Positions 1 through 6,895 of a stretch of DNA of 14,636 nucleotides are shown here, piece after piece (position 1 is the first letter of the stretch; each line of letters begins with the position of its first letter). The notes beneath the pieces are model-generated. The model saw only the letters and a list, made by a program, of their open reading frames with translations, had not been told where the DNA came from and ran no database searches. Both the position numbers and the translations under genes were made by a program. Source of the stretch: Clostridia bacterium (GTDB lineage: Bacteria; Bacillota_A; Clostridia; Christensenellales; Aristaeellaceae); assembly GCA_017938645.1 (NCBI GenBank), contig JAGBBE010000176.1, forward strand, positions 1 through 14,636, read 5' to 3'.

Positions 1-474
1 ATCCGGCGTGAGGGCGTTGCGGGCCATCAGAGCATTGAGCGCATCTGGCGCAGGTTTGGAAGCAAAACCATCCTCCTTGATTACAGCATCGGAGAACAGA
101 TGCCACAGGCCGTCCTCCTGAAGCTGACGAACAGCGCTCTGGTCGCGGTGCGTGTAGAGATAGTGCCTGAATCCGGCATCGTACAGCGTCTGAAGACATT
201 CCTGAAGACCATCATAGGGACGGAAGTTCTTCTCCTGCCTGTGATGGACAAGATAAGCATCAAGCACCGTTTCCATGGGAAGACCGAGCTGGTCGGCACA
301 TACGCGAATGCCGTGATAGACATTCACTTTGATCCAGCGAAGCACATCTGTTTCAGAGAACCGTCCGGCGAAGCCGGCGTCCTCCAGTCCGGCCATCACA
401 GAATGAAGCAGGTTCGGATAGGAATCATACAGCGTGCCGTCAAAATCCCAGAACAGGTGCCGGATGGAAGGCAT
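1..474 (-). CDS. HAD-superfamily hydrolase, phosphoglycolate phosphatase-like (3' end cut by window edge)
   Basis: The first 158 residues are visible and the frame is still open at the left edge, so the C-terminus is missing. Three haloacid dehalogenase motifs are present: DFDGT at residues 10-14 (D10 nucleophile, D12 acid/base), T108 in YTHR (motif II), and K140 in SKPAPD (motif III). An alpha-helical cap insert lies between motifs I and II at about residues 15-90, as in subfamily IA enzymes (Gph, PgmB, pyrophosphatase PpaX types). The motif IV acidic pair should lie beyond the edge. The predicted reaction is hydrolysis of a small cytoplasmic phosphate ester; the substrate cannot be named. 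The ATG shares one base with the TGA of the upstream CorC-like gene (TGATG), which points to translational coupling and a common mRNA. Confidence 0.88.
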   Translation of the reverse strand, partial: MPSIRHLFWDFDGTLYDSYPNLLHSVMAGLEDAGFAGRFSETDVLRWIKVNVYHGIRVCADQLGLPMETVLDAYLVHHRQEKNFRPYDGLQECLQTLYDAGFRHYLYTHRDQSAVRQLQEDGLWHLFSDAVIKEDGFASKPAPDALNALMARNALTPD

Positions 475-1832
475 CAGTCATCACTCCGCTCGTTTTCTTC
501 TTCTGTGGTGTCTTCTTCGGATTCAACCTTCTCCACCAGCGCCTTTTCCACGCGGTGGTCGCAGATGGATTCAACCTGAATGTGCAGACCGTGAAGCGTT
601 ACCTCGGGCGTTTCGCCATCCTCAGGAATGCGCGGGAACGCGCTGAACACCAGACCGCTGAGAGTATCAAATTCCTCGTCCAGAGGCAATTCAACGTCAA
701 GTTCCTCGGCAAGGGTTTCGAGCTCCACGGTGCCGTTGACGCGCCAGAGATTGTCCTCCAGCTTCTCGATTTCCACGTCCTCGCTGGGATCGAACTCGTC
801 GTAGATATTGCCGACGATTTCCTCCAGCAGGTCTTCCATGGTGACAATGCCGCTCATGCCGCCGTATTCGTCCACCACGATAGCCATATGAACCTTCTGT
901 TTCTGCATGTTGCTGAACAGGGTATCGGCGGCCACGGTTTCCGGCACCAGATAAGGCTTGCGCAGAAGCTGGCGGTTGGGCTTGGGATTTTTGAGCTGCT
1001 TGTTGAGCAGAAAGTCGCGCGTGTTGAGAATGCCGACGATGTCGTCGATATCCTCGTTGTAAACCGGGAAACGGCTCAGACCGCTTTCGCGGATAACGCG
1101 GATGATTTCCTCATCGTCTGTACCGGTGCGAAGCGCTACCACGTCCATGCGGTGAATCATCACGTCTGCAGCAGTGGTGTTGTTGAATTCGAAAATGTTT
1201 TCGATCATGGTGCGCTCGTCCTGCTCAATCGCGCCGCTTTCGCTGCCGATGTCCACCATCATGCGGATTTCTTCCTCAGTGACTTCTTCAGCGGAATCAT
1301 GCGGATTGATGCCCAGCAGGCGCAGAACGCCGTTGGTGCTCACGGTTAACAGCCATACCAGCGGAGCAAAGATCTTCGACACCAGGCTGATGGCTTTGCA
1401 GGAGAAGCGAGCGACGCGCTCGGCATTGTGCAGGGCGATGCGCTTGGGAACCAGCTCGCCGAGCACGATCATGAAATAGCTCAGAACCAGTGTGATCAGA
1501 ATCACGCAGGCGGTGTTGAGCAAAGAAGGAGACAGAAGCGTAAAGCCGGCGGCAAGAATTGCTCCCGCAAGCACAGAAGCAAAGTTTTCCGCAGCAAAAG
1601 CGCTGGCAAGGAAACCGCTCAGGGTAATACAAACCTGAATGGTTGACAAAAAGCGCGTAGGTGAGTCAATCATGCGCACCATCATTGCGGCGTTTTTGTC
1701 GCCGTCCTCCGCCTGCTTGCGTATGCGGTTTTCATTCAGAGACACGACCGCTGTCTCGGTAGATGCAAAGAAAGCATTGATCAGAATCAGCACCAGCTGA
1801 ACCAGCAACTGACTGCCTATGGGATCGTCCAA
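474..1832 (-). CDS. CNNM/CorC-HlyC family membrane protein (DUF21 + CBS pair + CorC domain)
   Basis: A 452-residue protein with the standard hemolysin-C/CorC architecture. Residues about 1-190 are a DUF21/CNNM transmembrane domain with hydrophobic stretches near 10-30, 70-110, 115-140 and 155-185 and the typical GELVPKRIAL signature. A CBS pair follows (about 205-335; GLSRFPVYNEDIDDIVGIL and the VDEYGG region), then a C-terminal CorC_HlyC domain (about 350-435) and a very acidic tail. Family members are linked to Mg2+ or Co2+ efflux or homeostasis at the cytoplasmic membrane, and the CBS pair usually binds a nucleotide. The start is TTG: no ATG fits, and an AAGGAGG site lies 8 bases upstream. 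It is first in a two-gene operon with the HAD phosphatase. The transported ion is not shown by sequence. Confidence 0.93.
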   Translation of the reverse strand: MDDPIGSQLLVQLVLILINAFFASTETAVVSLNENRIRKQAEDGDKNAAMMVRMIDSPTRFLSTIQVCITLSGFLASAFAAENFASVLAGAILAAGFTLLSPSLLNTACVILITLVLSYFMIVLGELVPKRIALHNAERVARFSCKAISLVSKIFAPLVWLLTVSTNGVLRLLGINPHDSAEEVTEEEIRMMVDIGSESGAIEQDERTMIENIFEFNNTTAADVMIHRMDVVALRTGTDDEEIIRVIRESGLSRFPVYNEDIDDIVGILNTRDFLLNKQLKNPKPNRQLLRKPYLVPETVAADTLFSNMQKQKVHMAIVVDEYGGMSGIVTMEDLLEEIVGNIYDEFDPSEDVEIEKLEDNLWRVNGTVELETLAEELDVELPLDEEFDTLSGLVFSAFPRIPEDGETPEVTLHGLHIQVESICDHRVEKALVEKVESEEDTTEEENERSDD

Positions 1833-1840
1833 GGATAAAC

Positions 1841-1847
1841 CCTCCTT
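1841..1847 (-). promoter_or_regulatory. Ribosome binding site fixing a TTG start
   Basis: AAGGAGG on the minus strand, 8 bases before TTG at 1832-1830. It is the only strong Shine-Dalgarno site near the start of the CorC-like gene, and it supports the non-ATG start. Confidence 0.8.
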
Positions 1848-1851
1848 AATG

Positions 1852-1867
1852 TGCGGTCAAAGCCGCA
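1852..1867 (-). other. Small inverted repeat in the corC-like 5' leader
   Basis: TGCGG and CCGCA are separated by 6 bases, lying between the predicted transcription start (about 1870) and the ribosome binding site. It could be a short leader hairpin or a dyad for a regulator. Five base pairs is weak and chance cannot be excluded. Confidence 0.3.
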
Positions 1868-1876
1868 TGATTGCCT

Positions 1877-1885
1877 ATTATAGCA
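1877..1885 (-). promoter_or_regulatory. Extended -10 promoter for the corC-like/HAD operon
   Basis: The minus strand reads TGCTATAAT, an extended -10 element (TGn plus a perfect TATAAT). No good -35 hexamer is found 17-18 bases upstream, as is common for extended -10 promoters. The predicted start near 1870 gives a leader of about 38 bases before the TTG codon. The promoter lies just past the sortase terminator, so this operon is an independent unit. Confidence 0.7.
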
Positions 1886-1941
1886 TACTTTGCGTGGCTT
1901 TGCATCCGGAAAATGTGAAGAAAATGAAAGAATTATGAAAT

Positions 1942-1967
1942 AAAAAAGCTTCTGCCGAAGCAGAAGC
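1942..1967 (-). terminator. Intrinsic terminator of the sortase gene
   Basis: On the minus strand a perfect 8-bp stem, GCTTCTGC/GCAGAAGC (1967-1960 with 1955-1948), is closed by a UUCG tetraloop and followed by six T (1947-1942). It starts about 9 bases after the sortase stop codon. It is a textbook rho-independent terminator. Confidence 0.93.
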
Positions 1968-1976
1968 GGGAAATGA

Positions 1977-2996
1977 TCAGCGGTCGGAAGTAGTAAGAAT
2001 GTCCATCTGCAGTTCCAGTTCGTTTTCTCCGTCACGGATTCTGCGGGACAGAATGACCAGTCGTTTGTTTTCATCGTTTCCGGTGCAGGTGGCCAGCGTA
2101 AGCAGACGGTCGCCGGGAACGACGTCCACATTGCACCGGTACTGGGACAGCGTCCGCGCGCTGCGTACATATTCCTCAAAGGCGGATACGCTGGAAAAAC
2201 GGGTCTGATACCAGAAGGGCAGATGGTCGTATTTCCCGGAACGGATATCAACCTCGCACACGGCAAAGATGACGTACCGGCCGTTTTCGTACATGGTATT
2301 GAACTCGATGAATGGATGGGCCTTGTAGAAGCTGGCGTCCTTGACCTTGTACTTCTTCAGCGCGCCGAACATCGCGCCTTCCTTCATATTATGTCCGTGC
2401 ACCACCATCTGGGTGGGAACGGTTTTGAGATCGCAGCTTTCATCCAGAAACAGCGCTCCGGTCACGCTGCGCTGCTTGAGCGCATTGTGCGTCAGATAAT
2501 ATTGATTATCGCGCTGAAGCACAGGCTCGTCCACTACGCCGTCAATCTTCAGCCAGCCGACAATATCCTGATTCTGCTGCTGCAGCTGATAAAACGCAGA
2601 AGATACGCGCAGCGTGGGGTTGCCGGGATAACGGGAAGGCCAAAGCTCCTGCACGGTGGGTGGCGAAGTGGGCTTTGGCTGTGCGGTTTGCTTCACAGCC
2701 GAAAGGGCAGGCGTCTGAGCAGGCTCGGGCGTGGCGGTTGGACTCGCGGTAGGAGAAGAAACTTCCTTCACTGCTGCTGCGTAGATCTCCTCCATTTGCC
2801 GGGATGCTTTGCGTGATGCGGCAATATTGGAGAAATACCGGATGAGCAGTCCTGCGCTCACAGCAAACACGCAGATACAAACAATGAGCATCACAAGCCG
2901 GAATGGAAAAACGCGCTTGGGCTTTTGGGGCTTCTGAGGCGCAGGAGAGCCTGGATAATAGCCGATGCGCTGATCGGAAGAGGATTTCAAAAACAT
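1977..2996 (-). CDS. srtB: Class B sortase
   Basis: A membrane-anchored cysteine transpeptidase. With the start at 2996 it has 339 residues: a short basic, proline-rich cytoplasmic tail, one transmembrane helix (about 34-54), a Pro/Thr/Ser-rich linker (about 78-125) and the catalytic domain. The class B signature GHNMKEGAMF carries catalytic His202; Cys304 lies in TLATCTG and Arg312 in NKRLVILSRR. Sortases cut a sorting signal and join the protein to cell-wall peptidoglycan or to a pilin. No LPXTG-like partner is in the window, so the substrate is unknown. The frame stays open to 3062, but a strong promoter occupies 3021-3049, so upstream ATGs cannot be on that transcript. The AAAGAGG site (3005-2999) is only 2 bases from ATG 2996 and 8 bases from TTG at 2990; the TTG is a real alternative start. 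Confidence 0.93.
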   Translation of the reverse strand: MFLKSSSDQRIGYYPGSPAPQKPQKPKRVFPFRLVMLIVCICVFAVSAGLLIRYFSNIAASRKASRQMEEIYAAAVKEVSSPTASPTATPEPAQTPALSAVKQTAQPKPTSPPTVQELWPSRYPGNPTLRVSSAFYQLQQQNQDIVGWLKIDGVVDEPVLQRDNQYYLTHNALKQRSVTGALFLDESCDLKTVPTQMVVHGHNMKEGAMFGALKKYKVKDASFYKAHPFIEFNTMYENGRYVIFAVCEVDIRSGKYDHLPFWYQTRFSSVSAFEEYVRSARTLSQYRCNVDVVPGDRLLTLATCTGNDENKRLVILSRRIRDGENELELQMDILTTSDR

Positions 2997-3020
2997 CGCC
3001 TCTTTGATTGGAATGGAAGC

Positions 3021-3049
3021 ATTATACATTAGACTTTGTGGAAAGTCAA
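3021..3049 (-). promoter_or_regulatory. Sigma-A promoter of the sortase gene
   Basis: The minus strand reads TTGACT (3049-3044), a 17-base spacer, then a perfect TATAAT (3026-3021). Predicted transcription start is near 3014, giving a leader of about 18-24 bases to the sortase start. Spacing and hexamers match the vegetative consensus closely. Confidence 0.87.
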
Positions 3050-3107
3050 AAGAAGGCATCATTTTCCTGCATCAGTATTGGCACGCTGTGCAAGAATGTT
3101 CATGCCG

Positions 3108-3114
3108 AAGGAGG
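3108..3114 (+). promoter_or_regulatory. Ribosome binding site of the 66-residue gene
   Basis: AAGGAGG with a 7-base spacer before ATG 3122. This near-perfect site is the main evidence that the small gene is translated and that it starts here rather than at ATG 3008. Confidence 0.8.
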
Positions 3115-3121
3115 AAGAAGC

Positions 3122-3322
3122 ATGAAAAACGACGCCAAAACCATGCCCATTGCTGAGGTGGAGGAACTGGCCAGCGCAACGGAATGCACCGGGCTTACAC
3201 CTGCCGCCGTTCAGTCTGAGGAAGAAGGGGAAGCGTACGCCGAATTGTACGCGATCCACAATCAGAAGCCTGCATGGGAAAATGATGAACTGGGTGCAAG
3301 CCGAAAGACAAAACAGAAATGA
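3122..3322 (+). CDS. Small acidic protein of unknown function (66 aa)
   Basis: I do not recognise a named family. The product is 66 residues, acidic in the middle (an EEEGEAYAELYAIH stretch) with a basic C-terminal end (SRKTKQK). It has no transmembrane segment, no signal peptide and a single cysteine, in the phrase ATECTGLTPA. The pattern of a CTGL motif followed by an EE..AYAELY..H helix looks like a conserved short domain rather than random sequence, but this is an impression from reading. Support for a real gene is the strong AAGGAGG site with ideal spacing and a strong terminator directly after the stop. It runs divergently from the sortase gene. No clear plus-strand promoter could be found in 3000-3107. 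Confidence 0.7.
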   Translation: MKNDAKTMPIAEVEELASATECTGLTPAAVQSEEEGEAYAELYAIHNQKPAWENDELGASRKTKQK

Positions 3323-3325
3323 TCA

Positions 3326-3361
3326 AAACAGGGAAGCCGGATAATCGCGGCTTCCCTGTTT
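3326..3361. terminator. Bidirectional terminator between the 66-aa gene and operon B
   Basis: A perfect 14-bp inverted repeat, AAACAGGGAAGCCG (3326-3339) with its complement (3348-3361), closed by an 8-base loop. It sits 3 bases after the stop of the plus-strand small gene and 2 bases after the stop of the minus-strand isomerase-like gene. Short T-rich stretches follow on both strands (TTTGCTTATT on plus, TTTTGATCATTT on minus). It should stop transcription from both sides. Confidence 0.9.
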
Positions 3362-3363
3362 GC

Positions 3364-4185
3364 TTATTCGCCATAGAGCAGCTTTTTGGTAAAGATGCCG
3401 GAAGCTTCCGCGTTTGTGGGAAGCGTGTCTTCCAGCGTCACATGCAGATGCGGCTTGTGCTGACGGATGTAGGGCATGAAGCTTTCGTAGTTCATCAGAC
3501 CGATGCCGGGAGCGCAGGAGCGGATTTTTCCGTTTTCCATCACATAGTCCTTCAGATGGAGAATCTGGGTTTCTTCGCCAAGCACTTCGGCGGCTTCGGC
3601 CAGCACATAGTCACGGCGGTCAAGAATGCTTTCATGCAGCAAATTGACCGGATCCAGAATGATGCGCAGATTGGGCGAGTTGATTTCATCCAGCATTTTG
3701 CGGGCGCGCTGGGCGTTGGAGACGATGTGGGTGAATACGGGTTCGACAGCGATGATCTGCCCCAGCTTTTCGGCCGCATCCACCACGGGACGGAGACGGT
3801 CGATGAAGAAGGAAAGCATATCATCAGTGTGAAGCTCGTCGAGCGTCAGCCCTTTTGCAGGCGTTTCGGTACCCACAACGCCTGCACCCATCCAGCCGGC
3901 AAGACGGAGATGGGCGATGTATTTGTCAGCCGTTTTCTGCCATACGGCATCGTCCTTCTGCGCCAGCTGCAGATAACAGCCAAGAACGGCGATGTCCAGT
4001 TCGCCCAGCGCGCGGCGCACATAATGCGCCAGCCCGCAGGTCGCTGCAGCAGGTTCCATCAGATCGGGAGAAATCACCTTGGAAAGCGCCAGATGAACGC
4101 ATTCAAACCCCTGTTCCTTTGCGCGCTGAGCGCGTTCCTCCAGGGTTCCGGGCGCAACGTCATGAAGCCGGATGCCAACACTCAT
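3364..4185 (-). CDS. Sugar isomerase/epimerase-like TIM-barrel protein (xylose isomerase-like, AP_endonuc_2 fold)
   Basis: 273 residues, the usual size for the sugar phosphate isomerase/epimerase family. A full metal-binding set can be read: E148 (VEPV), D178 (LDPVN), H210 (ILHLKD) and E252 (TLED), spaced like the Glu-Asp-His-Glu tetrad of D-tagatose 3-epimerase-type enzymes. A divalent-metal ketose epimerase or aldose-ketose isomerase acting in the cytoplasm is therefore likely. The substrate is unknown; the operon suggests a product of pectin breakdown such as a uronate, a keto-uronate or rhamnose. The start is ATG 4185: it overlaps the GH28 stop as ATGA and has GGAGG 8 bases upstream, whereas the in-frame codon at 4200 is part of that Shine-Dalgarno region. 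It is the last gene of operon B. An IolE- or IolI-like inosose enzyme is a less likely alternative. Confidence 0.88.
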   Translation of the reverse strand: MSVGIRLHDVAPGTLEERAQRAKEQGFECVHLALSKVISPDLMEPAAATCGLAHYVRRALGELDIAVLGCYLQLAQKDDAVWQKTADKYIAHLRLAGWMGAGVVGTETPAKGLTLDELHTDDMLSFFIDRLRPVVDAAEKLGQIIAVEPVFTHIVSNAQRARKMLDEINSPNLRIILDPVNLLHESILDRRDYVLAEAAEVLGEETQILHLKDYVMENGKIRSCAPGIGLMNYESFMPYIRQHKPHLHVTLEDTLPTNAEASGIFTKKLLYGE

Positions 4186-5747
4186 TGCGGATTCCTCCAT
4201 TCTGTGTGCAACACATTTTCACAGTCGAGCCTTTCGCCGGAATGTCCGCAGAAATCAACGTTTTCGCAGATGATCCGGTTAACGTTTTTGGCGATCAGAC
4301 CGCACCTGAGACAGCTTTCAACACCCTCTGCCATGGCAGGAGCCATGGGTTCAGCATCTTTGGCATAGCTGAACTGTACGTTTCTGAGCACCAGTTCTTC
4401 GATCGGTTTTTCAGGCAGACCGAGGAAATAACCGGCGCAGGCGCAGCAATCTGCCGCCTCCATGTCCTCAAACACAAGCCGACCGATGCGCGGAGTGCGT
4501 TCATCCACCGGCTGGGGCTCACGGCTTTGTACATAGGGTGTATGGCCGTCGGGATCGCAGAAGTACAGTGAATTAACCACAATGGGCGAAAGCACGCGTT
4601 CCATTCGTACACGACTGAAGCGTATGCCGTCAATGACTCCGTGTTCACCGCGTCCGCGACGGGTTTTGATGCGCAAACCGCGGTCTGTGTGACGCATCAG
4701 GCAGTCGTGAACGCGTACGTTCTTCACGCCGCCGGCCATTTCGCTGCCGATGGTTACGCCGCCGTGGCCGTTTTCCATCAGACAGTGCATGATTTCGATA
4801 TCCTCGCAGGGCGTCTGATAGGTGCTGCCCATGTACAGCTTGCCGGATTTGATGGCAATGCAGTCGTCGCCCAATGAGAAGTGCGCGCCTGCAACCAGCA
4901 CGCCCTTGCAGCTCTCGGGATCAAAGCCGTCGGTGTTGGGGCTGTTGGCGGGAGCGTTGACATGGATATCAAGGAATTTGAGGTCATTGCTGAAATAGGG
5001 ATGCAAATTCCACGCAGGGCTGTTGCGGAAGCGAAGACCCTGCACACAGATATCGCGGCAGCGGCACAGGTACATCAGCCTTCCGCGCCATGCGCCGCGG
5101 CGGATTTTGGGCGTGACCCACCAGTCGGAATGATCTGCCTGACCGTTTACCAGTCCCTCGCCGTAGATCACGACGTCCTCCGCATCCACGCCGGTGAAGA
5201 GAGCGGCATACATATCCAGCGGGTTTCCTTCCCAGGAACCGAGATTGTATTCGTTCGTTTCATCGGTGCTTTCCGTCAGACCGGGCAGAATGGGAAAATG
5301 GCTGCGGTCGGTGAGCAGACGCAGTTCCGCATCTTTGGCCAGTTCAATGCGGACATGGCTTTTGAGAAACAGCGGGCCGGTGAGATAAACGCCCTTGGGA
5401 ATGCGCACGCGACCCTTGGCAGGACAGCAGGTGATCGCTGCCTGAATAGCGGCGGTATCGTCGTGGATGCCGTCGCCAATGGCGCCGAAGCGGCGCACAT
5501 CCATGGTATAGCTTTCAGTTTCCGTGCGGAAGGAAAGCGTAGAGAGGAGTGTTTCTCCATCGAAGATTTCCAGCGTGTAGTCTGTATCAGGCCACAGGCC
5601 GTAAAGCGAGGTGATCACACGATCTGAAAAGGCGCATTCCTTGCCGTTGAGCACGAGACGATATGATCTGATCGTGTTGTACAGTCCATCGTCGCACAGC
5701 TTTACGCAGGCGCTTCTTGCACCGATGAACAGGAATTCAGCGTTCAT
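4182..5747 (-). CDS. GH28 polygalacturonase / rhamnogalacturonan galacturonohydrolase-like
   Basis: 521 residues. Residues about 1-80 form a small fibronectin-III-like beta domain, often seen in bacterial exo-acting GH28 enzymes. The right-handed beta-helix starts at about 83 (the DVRRFGAIGDGIHDDT entry motif). All GH28 catalytic motifs are present: NTDG (271-274), GDD (293-295), GHGG with H328, and RIK (359-361). The family inverts and hydrolyses alpha-1,4-galacturonosyl bonds, or alpha-1,2 bonds next to rhamnose. There is no signal peptide, so it should act in the cytoplasm on imported oligosaccharides, which favours an exo mode. It starts 3 bases after the GH105 stop, with AAGGAAG upstream, and its stop overlaps the isomerase-like ATG by four bases. 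Confidence 0.95.
   Translation of the reverse strand: MNAEFLFIGARSACVKLCDDGLYNTIRSYRLVLNGKECAFSDRVITSLYGLWPDTDYTLEIFDGETLLSTLSFRTETESYTMDVRRFGAIGDGIHDDTAAIQAAITCCPAKGRVRIPKGVYLTGPLFLKSHVRIELAKDAELRLLTDRSHFPILPGLTESTDETNEYNLGSWEGNPLDMYAALFTGVDAEDVVIYGEGLVNGQADHSDWWVTPKIRRGAWRGRLMYLCRCRDICVQGLRFRNSPAWNLHPYFSNDLKFLDIHVNAPANSPNTDGFDPESCKGVLVAGAHFSLGDDCIAIKSGKLYMGSTYQTPCEDIEIMHCLMENGHGGVTIGSEMAGGVKNVRVHDCLMRHTDRGLRIKTRRGRGEHGVIDGIRFSRVRMERVLSPIVVNSLYFCDPDGHTPYVQSREPQPVDERTPRIGRLVFEDMEAADCCACAGYFLGLPEKPIEELVLRNVQFSYAKDAEPMAPAMAEGVESCLRCGLIAKNVNRIICENVDFCGHSGERLDCENVLHTEWRNPQ
4194..4198 (-). promoter_or_regulatory. Ribosome binding site inside the end of the GH28 gene
   Basis: GGAGG on the minus strand, 8 bases before ATG 4185. 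It lies inside the last GH28 codons and decides the start of the isomerase-like gene. Confidence 0.75.
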
Positions 5748-5750
5748 GAA

Positions 5751-6845
5751 TCATGCTTCCTTCTTCAGATATTCGGCGCAGGCCATCATGAAGGGACCAA
5801 CGCCCTTGCTGTCGTCTGCGACGCGGGGTTCGCTGAGATAGTAGGCGACGGAACCGTCGCGTTTTTCGCCCGGTCCAAGACCGGCTACCCAGCAGATATC
5901 GTTAAGATGCCATGCGCCGTCCTCGTCCTGACGCAGCTTTTCGGACACAACGCCCTCGAAGGCTTTTCTGCCAAGAGGCAGGTACTTTTCTTCGTTAAGC
6001 GCGCCGATGCGTACGCCCTTCATGATGGCGTAGGCGATCATGGAAGAGCCGGAGGTCTCCAGATAGTTGTCAGGATTGTCGCCATGGTCGATGACCTGGT
6101 AGAACATGCCGGTCTTTTCGTCCTGATAACGCAGAATGCCGCGAATAGACTCCTTGAAAATCTCTTCAACAGCCTTGTAGTGCTCAAAAAGCTGCTCGTT
6201 CATCAGACTGAGCGTATCCACCAGCGCCATCAGATACCAGCCCATGGAGCGCAGCCAGTAGTTGGGGCTGAGGCCGGTTTCCTTGTCGCACCAGGGCTGG
6301 ATGCGGGCTTCGTCGTATGCATGACGGGAGAGACCCTTTTCTTCGATGTAAAGATACTTGCGGACGTTCTTGAACTGGTTGGCGATGTCGGCCACGTTCG
6401 CCATGCCGCCGAACTTCGTTTCGTAGGCCATGTAGAAGGGCTGCGCCATATAGAGTCCGTCCAGCCAGATCTGGTTGGGATAGAGGGACTTGTGCCAGAA
6501 GCTGCCGCATTCGCAGCGGGGATGCTCGCGCAGACGCTGCATGTGGAACTCGATGGCCTTCTGGTAGCGTTCCTCACCAGTCTGCTCATACGCAAAGAAC
6601 AGCGCCTTGCCGCTGTTGATGCTGTCGATGTTGTACTGGCGCATTTCGTAATTGGGAATGCTTCCGTCGGGCGCAACCGCCTTGTCCAGATAGTCCATGA
6701 CGAATTTGCGGTAATCTTCATCGCCGGTGGCGTTCCACAGGTCGATGCAACCCTTCAGAACGCAGCCGTCTTCATAGTTCCAGTAGGGCTTATAGTTTTT
6801 GTAATTGGCGAGAAAGGTTTTGAGAAACGCATGAATGTGGTTCAT
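5751..6845 (-). CDS. GH105 unsaturated rhamnogalacturonyl hydrolase (YteR/YesR-like)
   Basis: 364 residues with the alternating Trp/Asp/Gly-rich helices of an (alpha/alpha)6 barrel, the normal size for GH105. The conserved WLDGLYMAQPF segment carries D129, equivalent to the catalytic Asp143 of B. subtilis YteR. H175 in GLSRHAYDE matches the substrate-binding histidine region, and WLRSMGWY (197-204) is another family signature. These enzymes hydrate the double bond of the 4-deoxy-4,5-unsaturated galacturonyl residue left by pectin or rhamnogalacturonan lyases, releasing 5-keto-4-deoxyuronate. No signal peptide is present, so it is cytoplasmic. It is the first gene of operon B, with AAGGAG about 11 bases before the ATG. 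It implies that a lyase acts somewhere outside the window. Confidence 0.96.
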   Translation of the reverse strand: MNHIHAFLKTFLANYKNYKPYWNYEDGCVLKGCIDLWNATGDEDYRKFVMDYLDKAVAPDGSIPNYEMRQYNIDSINSGKALFFAYEQTGEERYQKAIEFHMQRLREHPRCECGSFWHKSLYPNQIWLDGLYMAQPFYMAYETKFGGMANVADIANQFKNVRKYLYIEEKGLSRHAYDEARIQPWCDKETGLSPNYWLRSMGWYLMALVDTLSLMNEQLFEHYKAVEEIFKESIRGILRYQDEKTGMFYQVIDHGDNPDNYLETSGSSMIAYAIMKGVRIGALNEEKYLPLGRKAFEGVVSEKLRQDEDGAWHLNDICWVAGLGPGEKRDGSVAYYLSEPRVADDSKGVGPFMMACAEYLKKEA

Positions 6846-6870
6846 GTGTGGTCCACTCCTTAAATGCAGT

Positions 6871-6884
6871 TGTAAGCGCTCACA
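6871..6884. promoter_or_regulatory. cre / LacI-family operator
   Basis: TGTAAGCGCTCACA matches every defined position of the catabolite-responsive element consensus TGWAANCGNTNWCA and is a near-perfect palindrome around the central CG. It lies about 5-19 bases past the predicted start point of operon B, a position where a bound repressor blocks transcription. The protein could be CcpA or a LacI-family regulator specific for pectin sugars; the sequence alone cannot separate these. Confidence 0.85.
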
Positions 6885-6895
6885 GCGGTTGATTT

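Noticed and set aside
555..1349. A plus-strand open frame of 264 codons antisense to the CorC-like gene.
   Set aside because: The opposite strand has full DUF21, CBS and CorC domains with a strong ribosome binding site. The antisense product is low-quality, His/Val/Asp-rich sequence.
3000..3107. A plus-strand promoter for the small gene, for example TTGATT near 3004 with TATACA or TACATT.
   Set aside because: Spacings of 13 or 15 bases are outside the normal range and the other candidates match only two or three positions, so no promoter is claimed.
3008..3121. A longer N-terminus for the 66-residue protein, from ATG 3008.
   Set aside because: This part overlaps the sortase promoter on the other strand, has no ribosome binding site, and reads as non-conserved sequence. 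AAGGAGG at 3108-3114 fixes the start at 3122.
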